Origin: Nitrosopumilus sp. K4
Lineage (GTDB): Archaea > Thermoproteota > Nitrososphaeria > Nitrososphaerales > Nitrosopumilaceae
NCBI RefSeq assembly: GCF_018128925.1
Contig: NZ_CP067007.1
Location: forward strand, 970,164-1,034,163
DNA: 64,000 bases
Direction: 5' to 3'
Below are positions 33,934 through 41,929 of the stretch, piece by piece (position 1 is the first letter of the stretch; each line of letters starts with the position of its first letter). Under the pieces are notes generated by a model that worked only from the letters and a program-made list of their open reading frames with translations, did no database searches and had not been told where the DNA came from. Position numbers and translations under genes: made by a program.

Positions 33934-35412
33934 CTAAGAAGAAATCTTCATGATTCCTTCTTTGATCAAGAACTGAATTCCCTGAACAAAGGAGTTATCA
34001 TCAATTGCACCTTCTGCCCACCAACCTGCATTATTCTTAATCCATGCAGGAATTTCATTAGAGCCAGAACCTGCGCCTTGTGTCGTAGGTGGAATCTTCA
34101 TGATTCCTTCTTTGATCAAGAACTGAATTCCTTGGACAAAGGAGTTATCATCAATTGCACCTTCTGCCCACCAACCTGCATTATTCTTAATCCATGCAGG
34201 AATGTTTTGAGCAGGAGGGGTAATTACAGGAGGGATTGTCGTACTTCCCTCACCAGCAAAAATGGGCACTTCGATAATCAGATAGTCATCAGGTGTTGAT
34301 GGAACGACTCCCTCAGGTGCCAAGCCATAGACCCATACAACATATCTTGCAGTTCCTGGTTCTGCATCTACAACCATATCAATCAAAGATTGCCCAGATG
34401 GGGAATAGAGGAATTGTCTGCCTTCATCTTGTGCAATTGATCTTAATGGTTTTAGGTTTTCATCTACACGCAAAAAGTCATACTGTACTTGATTCAAAAA
34501 TTCTGTATCGTCATATATGCTGATGAATTTGATGAGCCATTGCATTGAGCATCCTTGTTGTGGATTTTCAGGACCATAAAATGCATGTATTTGATAAGAA
34601 AAGTTTTTGGTATGTTTTTTGATGCTTTGTGTTTTCTCATAGTTCACAGGACATCCCATAGCTGCTGCCTTGTCAGCAGTTGAAACAATTCCTTCAAATG
34701 GACTTGATGAAACATTTTCTTTGTACTCTAATAATTCAAATTTGTATTCAGGTGGAGGAATTCCTTCAGACACATGCGTTAATGTTGAGGCTTTAATTGG
34801 GAATGGGAAATCATCTACGAGCCAAACTTTACTTGAATATCCACCAGTCTTCCATGTAATTAGCACGGTATCCCACGTTCCGGATTTTATAGTAATTGTT
34901 TCAAGTGCTGTCGGAATAACCTGTTCACCGCCAATGTTTCCAATCTTTCCCCAAGATTTTGCAGTCCATTTTTTTGGACCTTCACCGCCTTCAGCTCCAT
35001 ATGATGTTGCAAAAGCAGAAAGCCATGCAATTGAGGATTTGAATGCACCTCGATAGACACCAAGTTCGGTAGAGCCACCTGTTGGTTCTGGTGCAACTTT
35101 ACCTAATTCAATTTCACCGTGAACTACTTTGTTACCATCATAGACAACTACTTCTGCAACCCATTTATCTTCAGTTCCAACTTGTCTGTCGCCTTTAATC
35201 CAAAAATCCATCTCAAATGTTGCGCATTCTTTGTAATCAACATGACACATAGAATATCGGAAAAAATCACCTTGTTTAAGGCCCTCACCTGCATACCAAG
35301 ATCCTTCTTTGTCAACTCCACCTGCTTGGAATTGAGCAGATGCTAATGGCATAGAAAACGATCCGAAGATCAAAACTGCAATTAATGGAATGGCCATAGA
35401 TGCTGCCTTCAA
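33934..35412 (-). CDS. secreted protein with two C-terminal IPAWIKNNAGWWA repeats
   Basis: 492 residues. Signal peptide 1-27 (ending SAQFQ). Residues 30-380 form a large unknown domain with a Cys-containing SMCHVDYKEC segment early on. After a Thr/Pro-rich linker come two 50-residue repeats, each IPAWIKNNAGWWAEG, AIDDNSFVQGIQFLIKEG and IMKI, widespread in thaumarchaeal envelope proteins and probably a small helical cell-surface module. No PEFG anchor. A 122-bp stretch of the repeat DNA is almost identical to the gene at 44322. Confidence 0.8.
   Translation of the reverse strand: MKAASMAIPLIAVLIFGSFSMPLASAQFQAGGVDKEGSWYAGEGLKQGDFFRYSMCHVDYKECATFEMDFWIKGDRQVGTEDKWVAEVVVYDGNKVVHGEIELGKVAPEPTGGSTELGVYRGAFKSSIAWLSAFATSYGAEGGEGPKKWTAKSWGKIGNIGGEQVIPTALETITIKSGTWDTVLITWKTGGYSSKVWLVDDFPFPIKASTLTHVSEGIPPPEYKFELLEYKENVSSSPFEGIVSTADKAAAMGCPVNYEKTQSIKKHTKNFSYQIHAFYGPENPQQGCSMQWLIKFISIYDDTEFLNQVQYDFLRVDENLKPLRSIAQDEGRQFLYSPSGQSLIDMVVDAEPGTARYVVWVYGLAPEGVVPSTPDDYLIIEVPIFAGEGSTTIPPVITPPAQNIPAWIKNNAGWWAEGAIDDNSFVQGIQFLIKEGIMKIPPTTQGAGSGSNEIPAWIKNNAGWWAEGAIDDNSFVQGIQFLIKEGIMKISS
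33943..34203 (-). repeat. 150-bp period direct repeat in the WIKNNA region
   Basis: Two nearly identical copies (33943-34053 and 34093-34203) are offset by 150 bp, that is 50 codons. The segment 34034-34155 matches 44419-44540 in a second gene with about five differences in 122 bases. Confidence 0.85.
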
Positions 35413-35492
35413 TTTAAAAAAAATGAACGCAACGGATAGTTAAAGGTTATTCAAATAAGCAAATATAGAGGAAAATTAGAGAAATTTCAGAC

Positions 35493-35663
35493 ATGTGCGA
35501 ATGTTCCAAAGTTCACTTGTATGAAGTGGAATTCAAGTTAGACGGAATGGTTGTAGTCCCAACGCACAAAAACTGCGGTTTTGCATTAGATGAAAAACAA
35601 GCAGACAAATTTCAAAAAGAACTAGTAAAGTCTTGGGGACTCGAAGAGGAAGAAGACGAATAA
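35493..35663 (+). CDS. small acidic-tailed protein
   Basis: 56 residues. Begins MCECSKVHLYEVEFKLDG with two Cys three apart, has a NCGF near residue 28, and ends in an acidic tail (LEEEEDE). One metal could be held by C2, C4 and C28, but the set is incomplete for a standard ribbon. Likely real from codon pattern and compact composition; function unknown. It is convergent with the metallothionein-like gene. Confidence 0.55.
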   Translation: MCECSKVHLYEVEFKLDGMVVVPTHKNCGFALDEKQADKFQKELVKSWGLEEEEDE

Positions 35664-35695
35664 AATTAAAAAAGAAAAGAAAAAGTTGTTTTTCT

Positions 35696-35830
35696 TTAAT
35701 GTTCTGCGTTTTTGCAAACATCTAGTTTACAATCACAAGTAGCGTCACAGTAACATTCTCCTTGCATAGCACAGTCACATTCAGTGCCGTTTTCGGCTTG
35801 TGCTGCGCATCCACATGCTGCGTCGGACAT
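35696..35830 (-). CDS. metallothionein-like Cys-rich peptide
   Basis: 44 residues with nine cysteines: four C-x-C pairs (6/8, 18/20, 26/28, 32/34) and C39, with few hydrophobic residues. This is the composition of a metallothionein or metal-storage peptide for Cu(I), Zn or Cd. Copper is abundant in ammonia-oxidiser enzymes, so copper buffering is plausible. No aromatic residue except one Tyr. Family assignment by pattern only. Confidence 0.65.
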   Translation of the reverse strand: MSDAACGCAAQAENGTECDCAMQGECYCDATCDCKLDVCKNAEH

Positions 35831-35883
35831 ACCATAGCAAGGAATTAACTTATTTTAAAAGGTTAGTACAGGGTTTTGGAAAA

Positions 35884-36768
35884 TTACGCTTGAAAAACAT
35901 TTTCAAGAATTTGGCGACATGCTTTTTGGGTATTTCCTGAATGTTGTCGTATTAATTCAGAATCAACCTCCAAATCAAATGCGATCTTTAAGATATGAAT
36001 AAGTTCGGGTTGCTTTTCAACATGGTTTTTTAACCGAACAAAATTTGTCTTGTTGATGTATCCTAAGTAAAAGTAGCAATCAGACATCATAGAGTTATTT
36101 ACAAAAAAGTCATGTTTTTGTTGGATTTCCTCAAAATGGTTATTTTTTTCAATTTGTTCTGAAAACCCTATTGTAGACTTTAGCATTCTTTCCAACAATA
36201 CAGGTGTTGCACGCTCAATTCCTATTGCCTCATTTACAACAGAAATTTCTTTGTTGATAGAGTTTTTTTCAAACTTTCTCATCAAATCAAGCATGTGAGA
36301 TGGTGAAGGCTTTTTCTTATTCAAAGCGCATATTGCATCAGCCAGGTAGTAAGATGCACATTTTTGCCAACAAGACGCAAAAACATGTGACGAGTCCAGA
36401 CCATCAGTTGTTTTCTTGCAACAAAAAAGAGATTCAATTAGGCAATTTTTTGCAAAATCTTTGAAAAGCGCATCTCTTTTCTCTTGAATTTTTGACAAGA
36501 ACATACGCAATTCCCAAGAATCATCTTGAAGTATTTTCATTTGATCATATTGAACTAAAATCTCAGATTTTGTCTCTTTTAGTGAACTATGATGTATGTG
36601 AACAAGTTTATCATCAAAAGTTACAATTTTGTCAGATTCTGTTTTGTCATCAAAAACAGATATGTCATAATCGCATAAATCAAAACTAGTGTCAGTTACT
36701 CGGCAACCGCCCAAACCAACTGGAAAGTCTGCCAATCCCTCTTGCAGGATAACTTTTTTCCAGTCCAT
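35884..36768 (-). CDS. uncharacterised protein
   Basis: 294 residues, unknown family. The N-terminal 50 residues contain FPVGLGGCRVTDTSFDLCDYDISVFD-type text, in which a Gly-rich loop and DxDxSVFD hint at a nucleotidyltransferase-like start but are not diagnostic. The rest is mainly helical with a CCKK and ASCWQKCASYYLADAI segment. No signal peptide. It is upstream of tRNA-Glu, in the opposite direction. Confidence 0.6.
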   Translation of the reverse strand: MDWKKVILQEGLADFPVGLGGCRVTDTSFDLCDYDISVFDDKTESDKIVTFDDKLVHIHHSSLKETKSEILVQYDQMKILQDDSWELRMFLSKIQEKRDALFKDFAKNCLIESLFCCKKTTDGLDSSHVFASCWQKCASYYLADAICALNKKKPSPSHMLDLMRKFEKNSINKEISVVNEAIGIERATPVLLERMLKSTIGFSEQIEKNNHFEEIQQKHDFFVNNSMMSDCYFYLGYINKTNFVRLKNHVEKQPELIHILKIAFDLEVDSELIRQHSGNTQKACRQILENVFQA

Positions 36769-36880
36769 GAAAATAACGTAGTTTGAATTTTGTATAAAGG
36801 ATCTAACTTACTAATTTTTACCAATCGATGTATTGACAAAACATTTCCTTTAAATTGAGATTGAAATTGTTTTTCAACAA

Positions 36881-36955
36881 GCTCCCATAGTGTAGTCCGG
36901 TTAAGCATACAGCCCTCTCAAGGCTGTGACTCGGGTTCAAATCCCGATGGGAGCA
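36881..36955 (+). tRNA. tRNA-Glu(CTC)
   Basis: GCTCCCA and TGGGAGC form the acceptor stem with discriminator A at 36955. The anticodon stem CAGCC/GGCTG closes on CTCTCAA, giving anticodon CTC. The T arm CGGG/CCCG surrounds TTCAAAT. No intron, no encoded CCA. Its 3' end is repeated imperfectly at 38142. Confidence 0.95.
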
Positions 36956-37067
36956 TTACACATCTGGTTTAAATCCCCAAGCAAAACGCTCAAAGATTCT
37001 TGGAACATTGCTTAGTATTCATAGAATGTTAAACAAAAGTTGAGAGTCATGTTGATTATACATACTC

Positions 37068-37949
37068 TTACCGTTGGAATAGTTTTCTTAAAGTTACAGC
37101 ATATAATCCATAAACAAATTTTGTGCTCTTTAACATATACCCAAAAACAAATCCTTTCTTCATTTTTATGTCATCTTTAGTTTTCTTGTATTCCAATGAT
37201 TGGATTAGATGATCCGAATCAATTTCAGATTTGCCAAAAATAGAGCAGATTTCCTTTACCTCTTGTTTTGTAGTGGACAACGGCTTGTCTAATGCAAAAA
37301 GTACATCATCACATGCCCAAAAATTTGCCTTTACTGCATGAGAGAATGCAGACTTTGGACTGTATGGAAATATTACAAAACTCATCATCAATAACAACAT
37401 TGCATTAAATGACGCCTTTATCTTCTCAATTGTTGGAACCGATTTTGGAATTTCTTTTCTGATATCTTTACCATACAAAATGACTCCGGTGTTTTTGATT
37501 CTCTGCAAGAATAATCCAATAGATGCAATAGTTCTTGTTCCAATCTCTACTTTGAGATCTTTTGTAATCTTGAATTTTTTCAAGTCTAGTTGGTCTTGAG
37601 CCACCACATAAAATGGCTGACCAAACATCATCTTGTTTTCAGTCTTGAAAATTAGATTCAATGCGGGGTTATCAGTTTTTTTGTAGGATGTGCAAGTATC
37701 AGACAGTTTCAAATCATATTTTGCATCAAGAGAAAGTAAAAGACTAGTCAGATAGTCTTCAATTTCTCGGCATAGTTTTCTGTTCTTGATTATCACAATA
37801 CAGTCAATGTCTGATTTTCCGCGTATCCATTCCCCAGTGGTAGCAGAGCCAAATAGTACAAAGGAGATAATTTCACCAGGGTATTTCTTGACTAGTTCTA
37901 ATACAAAGTCTTTCATGAATTGCTTTAGCATTTTGTTTTGAATTGGCAA
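37068..37949 (-). CDS. nucleotidyltransferase-domain protein
   Basis: 293 residues. The MNT/pol-beta catalytic signature is complete near residue 30: FGSATTGEWIRGKSDIDCIV (GS and two Asp), with a likely third Asp in the AKYDLKLSDT region. The remainder is helical, as in aminoglycoside- or substrate-binding C-terminal domains of HEPN-like partners, but no HEPN RxxxxH is seen. It transfers a nucleotide to an unknown substrate. Lies within the interval bounded by tRNA-Glu and the copy of its 3' end, so it may be the cargo of a former integrated element. Confidence 0.8.
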   Translation of the reverse strand: MPIQNKMLKQFMKDFVLELVKKYPGEIISFVLFGSATTGEWIRGKSDIDCIVIIKNRKLCREIEDYLTSLLLSLDAKYDLKLSDTCTSYKKTDNPALNLIFKTENKMMFGQPFYVVAQDQLDLKKFKITKDLKVEIGTRTIASIGLFLQRIKNTGVILYGKDIRKEIPKSVPTIEKIKASFNAMLLLMMSFVIFPYSPKSAFSHAVKANFWACDDVLFALDKPLSTTKQEVKEICSIFGKSEIDSDHLIQSLEYKKTKDDIKMKKGFVFGYMLKSTKFVYGLYAVTLRKLFQR

Positions 37950-38141
37950 GTAAAATCAAGATATTTCCATGAAATGCATTCATAAACTCTTCCAATGTTT
38001 ATGATGAAAACATTAACAACTAAATTATCACATACAATTCAAAAACTAAAATCAAATTAGATCATGACTCTAAATGGCATAATTTGTAAAAATCTAATTT
38101 TCTTTATAAACAAAAGTGCTGAGTCTTGAACCAATTTGACA

Positions 38142-38162
38142 AAACCCGATGGAAGCATACAC
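38142..38162 (+). repeat. copy of the tRNA-Glu 3' end (possible att remnant)
   Basis: AAACCCGATGGAAGCATACAC matches the last bases of tRNA-Glu plus flank (36940-36961) with two substitutions and one missing base. Such 3'-end duplications mark the distal site of elements that integrate into tRNA genes. No integrase is found between them, so this is tentative. Confidence 0.35.
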
Positions 38163-38169
38163 TTTAGGG

Positions 38170-38284
38170 GGATATACACGGTGCAAAAACCACAAATTTT
38201 TCTGGGGGAAACATCGATGTTTTTGAGAAAGTTTTGATTCATGAGAAAACCCATACAGAAAATGTAACAGGAGCAACATCATAA
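38170..38284 (+). pseudogene. decayed zinc-finger gene fragment
   Basis: The stretch encodes YTRCKNHKFFW in one frame and, one base away, a continuation GNIDVFEKVLIHEKTHTEN to a TAA at 38282. Together these match the product of the minus-strand gene at 38771-38990 (NCKNCKFHWEG, VLIHEKTH). The second Cys of the C-x2-C has become His, there is no start codon, and the frame is broken, so this is a dead paralogue. Confidence 0.55.
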
Positions 38285-38344
38285 TGATCGCATTGGAATC
38301 TAGAAGTTTATGCACCTTAAGTACGATGAACTGCACATTACAAC

Positions 38345-38494
38345 ATGATTACAAAAGAAGAGAAAATAGAAATATTTGAAAATACAATTTCAAGTCTTAG
38401 AAGAAAATCCATTTCTGATAAAGAACTGATAAATGTACGTGAGTTAATACTTGATAGACAAGCTGAAAAGTTTAGAAGACTGCCTTTAGATTAG
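38345..38494 (+). CDS. 49-residue helical protein
   Basis: The peptide is highly charged and almost wholly helical (KEEKIEIFENTISSLRRK, DKELINVRELILDRQAEKF). A clean ATG and good codon composition support it. Could be a small regulator or antitoxin-like helix pair; no family recognised and no partner beside it. Confidence 0.5.
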   Translation: MITKEEKIEIFENTISSLRRKSISDKELINVRELILDRQAEKFRRLPLD

Positions 38495-38524
38495 TTAATT
38501 TTACAATAATCTAATTGAAGAATG

Positions 38525-38549
38525 GTCACAAATGCAAGTCATTTGTGAC
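38525..38549. terminator. perfect 10-bp hairpin between convergent small genes
   Basis: GTCACAAATG and CATTTGTGAC pair completely around a five-base loop. It lies 30 bases after the 38345 gene and faces the end of the minus-strand zinc-ribbon gene, so it may end transcription from both sides or be a protein-binding site. Confidence 0.4.
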
Positions 38550-38645
38550 TGCATCATTGTTCTTTCCACCAATGATGTTTCTTTTGTATGTTGTGGTGAA
38601 GGAATCGATGAAAAATGCTCTTAAGATAATCATACGCACTTAATT

Positions 38646-38771
38646 TCATTTCGTGTCTTCCTTTTTCCACACATTGCATGCAGGGCATCGATTTACTTTC
38701 GTATCTAAAATCTGTTTTGAAAATACATTGCCACAATTTTCACATGTCCTTAAATCATTTAATGTGACCAT
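38646..38771 (-). CDS. 41-residue zinc-ribbon protein
   Basis: TCENCGNVFSKQ and RCPACNVWKK supply C-x2-C pairs of a small ribbon, followed by a charged tail. Its ATG shares bases with the TAA of the preceding frame (TAATG), so it is translationally coupled to the broken gene upstream. Function unknown; nucleic-acid binding plausible. Confidence 0.6.
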   Translation of the reverse strand: MVTLNDLRTCENCGNVFSKQILDTKVNRCPACNVWKKEDTK

Positions 38772-38990
38772 TATGTTGTCACCCCAATCAGATTATGTTT
38801 ATTTGTCAAATGCGTTTTTTCATGAATCAAAACTGCCGCAAAAGTGTCCATCCACCCTTCCCAATGAAACTTGCAGTTTTTGCAATTATACTTCAGAATT
38901 TTTCTTCTCCTTGATTTCTTTGAGGGTGTTTACGTAGTTTGATGTCTCTTTTTGTTTTCCTTTCAGTTTTAAAATTAGTCTTTTTAACAT
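38771..38990 (-). pseudogene. zinc-finger gene with a one-base frameshift
   Basis: From ATG 38990 the frame gives a basic start (MLKRLILKLKGKQKETSNYV and NTLKEIKEKK) that ends at a TAA after 34 codons. One base out of register the sequence continues as ILKYNCKNCKFHWEG and VLIHEKTHLTNK up to a TAA overlapping the next start. Neither half alone has both a start and a finger. The shift point lies in an A5 run near 38895. It may be a mutation, a sequencing error, or programmed slippage. Confidence 0.5.
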
Positions 38991-39187
38991 GATTAAATAG
39001 GGCTTATCTGCCTAATAAAGACAGAAATTTTCACAATGTTCCAACCAGTGCGTAGCTGAGTAGTTAATTCAGTCCTTCTTTACAGATATGCAAACTCACA
39101 CCACTACGACGTTTTACCATACGTCAATTTTGCCTATATTGTTTCTGTAAATGAGGGGTTAATTAGGATGAAAGCGTCAATAACATC

Positions 39188-39292
39188 ATGCGCACTACTG
39201 TTTCTTGGGGAGAAAAGACATGTTCAGATTGCAAGAGAATGAACTGTCAGAATGGTTGTAACTGTGACTGTCACTGGGATCGGTATAGGTAA
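39188..39292 (+). CDS. 34-residue Cys-rich peptide
   Basis: Six cysteines (C12, C15, C20, C24, C26, C28) in 17 residues, TCSDCKRMNCQNGCNCDC, with His29 next. Candidate metal-binding miniprotein similar in style to the peptide at 35696. Short length keeps confidence moderate. Confidence 0.45.
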   Translation: MRTTVSWGEKTCSDCKRMNCQNGCNCDCHWDRYR

Positions 39293-39310
39293 GTTTTGGC
39301 ATACAATACA

Positions 39311-39466
39311 ATGACTCAGGACACTTGTCCGCATGATGCAAAAGTAAAGATGGCCGGATATGCTGGCATGTATGAGTGTACCAGATGTCACAAGTTTATC
39401 CGTACTGGTACTTCAAAAGATAAAGAAAACACAAACAATGAACTTCATCAACGTTTGACACAATAA
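39311..39466 (+). CDS. 51-residue zinc-ribbon protein
   Basis: TCPHD and ECTRCHK offer Cys/His ligands (C6, H8, C23, C26, H27), followed by a polar, flexible tail. It starts 18 bases after the preceding Cys-rich gene and is probably on the same message. Zinc knuckle of unknown role. Confidence 0.55.
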   Translation: MTQDTCPHDAKVKMAGYAGMYECTRCHKFIRTGTSKDKENTNNELHQRLTQ

Positions 39467-39523
39467 TGTAGAAACAGAAATCATCATGAGAAAAGTAAAG
39501 TAACATCTGTGGACTAGAACAAT

Positions 39524-40009
39524 ATGGAAATTCATACACAAATCCAAAATATTTTTTCTAACGATGTTTTTCAGGATTATGGAATAATCGGATTATTTCT
39601 AAATTCTTTTTTGTCTTCTACTGCAATACCATTACCAACTGAAATTTTAACTTCAGCCTTACTTCTGGGCGGAGAAAGCCAAATTCTAGTTGGCATTGCG
39701 TTAATTTTAGGATCATCTATTGGAGGGGTGTTAAATTACTTTATTGGATTTGGTGGAAAAATATTGTTTGTAAAAGTCAAAAACAAAGATGAAAAAAAGA
39801 CAGAACATAAAAACAAAGACAGCAAGATGCTGGATAAATTCGGGTGGGGAGCAGTGTTTTTTTCGTCTTGGATTCCAATTATCGGAGATTTTATTTTGAT
39901 TTCTGCAGGAGTGAAGAAAATGAACCTTGCCAAGTTTGTTATTTTTATGATCACAGGAAAAACCTTCAAAACTATTGTAGTGGTAGCAGGATTGGGACTT
40001 GTATTTTAA
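39524..40009 (+). CDS. VTT-domain membrane protein, short form
   Basis: 161 residues, four or five hydrophobic segments. NSFLSSTAIPLPTEI at about 27-41 and the FFSSWIPIIGDFILISAGVKKM segment are typical of YqaA/DedA-like VTT proteins. A Lys/Glu-rich insert (KNKDEKKTEHKNKD) splits the two halves. Likely lipid scramblase-like or membrane-homeostasis role. Shorter than the 206-residue paralogue at 5284. Confidence 0.8.
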   Translation: MEIHTQIQNIFSNDVFQDYGIIGLFLNSFLSSTAIPLPTEILTSALLLGGESQILVGIALILGSSIGGVLNYFIGFGGKILFVKVKNKDEKKTEHKNKDSKMLDKFGWGAVFFSSWIPIIGDFILISAGVKKMNLAKFVIFMITGKTFKTIVVVAGLGLVF

Positions 40010-40059
40010 AAAAATGTTTTAAACCATATTGTCTATTTATCATTTCATCATATCATTGA

Positions 40060-40209
40060 ATGACTGTTTGGCAATATTACAAACACGTGTTTTTCGTATT
40101 TGTAGTTCAGTTCATTGTCATACCAGATACCATTTACAAGTGTCATTTAGATGAAACACCAAAATGTATTTTGATGAAATTGAGATATTTTTTCATGGTT
40201 GTTGACTAG
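40060..40209 (+). CDS. possible small membrane protein
   Basis: 49 residues starting at an ATG 50 bases after the VTT gene. A hydrophobic stretch (FFVFVVQFIVIP) could span the membrane, followed by two Cys. Nothing in the family space is recognised and the reading frame could be accidental. Confidence 0.3.
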   Translation: MTVWQYYKHVFFVFVVQFIVIPDTIYKCHLDETPKCILMKLRYFFMVVD

Positions 40210-40456
40210 TCTCGATATCTTTTTTTAACTCATTGTATGATTCTAGATACTCCTTTTTCATCAAATTCTCGGGTTTTGTTTTATTATTCTTGTTTGTCTG
40301 ATGTATTTTCTTATTCTTTATTTTTGTCATATTATAGAATACACATACATAGGATATATTCTAGATCATGTCTTCATATAGATCAGTTTTATGTTGTTCC
40401 TTCAAAGGATTCCATTGTCATCATAACGAGGTTAGTAGAGTAGACTTGTTTCTTGA

Positions 40457-40735
40457 TCACTTTGCAATAATTTTGTAATTGCAAAGCAAATCAACAAAAA
40501 GATTTAGATCCTTTTTATGATCTTTTTCTGCCTCGTTGAATTCTTTGAGTAAATCTTTGTATTCATAATCAGAATGTGATTCCATTGATTCTAGTTTTAC
40601 CTCATTTTCTAAAACTCTTTTGAGTATTTGTTTGATCTTGTTTTGTCCATATTCTATTATGGAGTCAATTTTTTCTTGTTGCACATATTCAGATGCATCA
40701 TTTGAATTATCACGTTTGTTGGTATTTGTATCCAT
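40457..40735 (-). CDS. small coiled-coil protein
   Basis: 92 residues, polar Asn/Asp-rich start and then continuous helix (EYGQNKIKQILKRVLENEV, KDLLKEFNEAEKDHKKDLN) ending LLCNYKIIAK. No motif. Divergent from the gene at 40786, with which it shares an intergenic promoter region of 50 bases. Confidence 0.6.
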   Translation of the reverse strand: MDTNTNKRDNSNDASEYVQQEKIDSIIEYGQNKIKQILKRVLENEVKLESMESHSDYEYKDLLKEFNEAEKDHKKDLNLFVDLLCNYKIIAK

Positions 40736-40785
40736 GTATTACTAGGTCTTATCTAGTATATATCCAAGAAGAACTAGGTAATGTG

Positions 40786-41172
40786 ATGTCAAAATTCAAG
40801 TTTGAAAATATGCCATATTGGGAATCTACAAGCAAGTACATTCTGAGTTTTCCAGAAATCAGATTTGTGGGAATCATAGACAATATGGGTAATCTTGTTG
40901 CAGGAGATTACAAAAAAGGAGTAGTGCCAATTGCAAAAATAGACCAATACAAGATCTGTATGGAGCATGCGTTAGAACTATTCATGAAAAATGATCTTGA
41001 TGACTCCTTGGGACCATTGGATTACATAATTTCAAAAAGAAAAAACATAAAGATAATCACAATTCCCGTGAGCAATTATCTTGTGTTGATTTCTGCTGAA
41101 TCTAATGTAAAGGTAGAACCCATAATTGATGAGATAATTCAATCTTTGAAAGATATGCCTGAAAGAACATAG
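40786..41172 (+). CDS. uncharacterised protein, roadblock/profilin-like size
   Basis: 128 residues from ATG 40786; upstream in-frame codons run through the promoter. Mixed alpha/beta with strands FVGIIDNMGNLVAGDY, IKIITIPVSNYLVLISAE and a closing helix VEPIIDEIIQSLKDM, which fits a longin or roadblock-type fold and recalls the paralogue-like 54975 gene. Several thaumarchaeal proteins of this kind exist without known function. Confidence 0.65.
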   Translation: MSKFKFENMPYWESTSKYILSFPEIRFVGIIDNMGNLVAGDYKKGVVPIAKIDQYKICMEHALELFMKNDLDDSLGPLDYIISKRKNIKIITIPVSNYLVLISAESNVKVEPIIDEIIQSLKDMPERT

Positions 41173-41174
41173 AT

Positions 41175-41918
41175 TTATTCATCATGCATTAAAATTTTTT
41201 CAATTATTTCAATTTCTATATGATCTAAATGTGTTGAGTAAATCCTTGTTTCATAATTTCGACAAGAATTTGGCAAAAAGTCTTTGTCAGTTACCACAAG
41301 AATTGTCTCCACATCTGATTTTACCAACACTTTGATTTTATCCAAAAGCACATCACCTGCACAAATATCAAATTGTACCATGTATGTTTCAGTGCCAAGT
41401 TGTTCTGTTGAACGAATTTCAGTGTAAGGATCTACTGGAACTCTAGAAGGAGATGCAAGATTTTGTGTGTGTATTTCAATGAATTTTTCGTAAACTCTTT
41501 CTTCCCTATCTTCTCCCCTATAGTTCCAAACCTTGTCATTGTATAGTTCCACACAGTCATAAAGATAATTTATGTAGGAATACTGTTCTTGGAATTGGTA
41601 ATAATCTAGAGAAGTGTATGAAGAATACAAAATATTGCATTGAGCAATTCTTGGATCATTAAATGATTCATCAGATGTTAAGATCACAGGATCTGCAACG
41701 ACTTTGTCTTTTATTTTATCTATTGTAATTATGTTGTTCTCAATTAGGAATTTTATAGCATTAAGAAATTCTTGTTCAGATACATTACCCTCTCCAAACC
41801 ACAGGGCAGTGTTTTTTATCCAAGACGGAACGGATTCTGCCGAAGAATATGAACTGAAACTCCCTATCAACAATGCCATAATCGGAATTAAAACAAGAAC
41901 TGTTTTCAAGTTAGACAT
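41175..41918 (-). CDS. secreted protein with one N-terminal WIKNTALWF repeat
   Basis: 247 residues. Signal peptide 1-26, then at once one copy of the family repeat (VPSWIKNTALWFGEGNVSEQ and EFLNAIKFLIENNIITI), here at the N-terminal side rather than at the end. Residues 75-247 are an unknown domain with three Cys. The position of the repeat shows that it is a separable module. Faces the 40786 gene with a two-base gap. Confidence 0.7.
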   Translation of the reverse strand: MSNLKTVLVLIPIMALLIGSFSSYSSAESVPSWIKNTALWFGEGNVSEQEFLNAIKFLIENNIITIDKIKDKVVADPVILTSDESFNDPRIAQCNILYSSYTSLDYYQFQEQYSYINYLYDCVELYNDKVWNYRGEDREERVYEKFIEIHTQNLASPSRVPVDPYTEIRSTEQLGTETYMVQFDICAGDVLLDKIKVLVKSDVETILVVTDKDFLPNSCRNYETRIYSTHLDHIEIEIIEKILMHDE

Positions 41919-41929
41919 GTTTTTCCTTT

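Noticed and set aside
37068-37949. Nucleotidyltransferase as a MNT-HEPN toxin-antitoxin antitoxin
   Set aside because: The protein is twice the size of MNT antitoxins and no HEPN gene is adjacent.
38057-38336. Two overlapping minus-strand open frames of 65 and 80 codons
   Set aside because: They are antisense shadows of the decayed zinc-finger fragment on the plus strand and have no start signals.
38631-38645. A further 35-codon minus-strand frame after the 38646 gene (from ATG near 38630)
   Set aside because: Its composition is not protein-like and it runs through the perfect hairpin at 38525-38549.
40237-40443. 68-codon open frame rich in Ser, Tyr and Phe
   Set aside because: Composition reflects AT-rich noncoding DNA; no promoter, motif or plausible fold.
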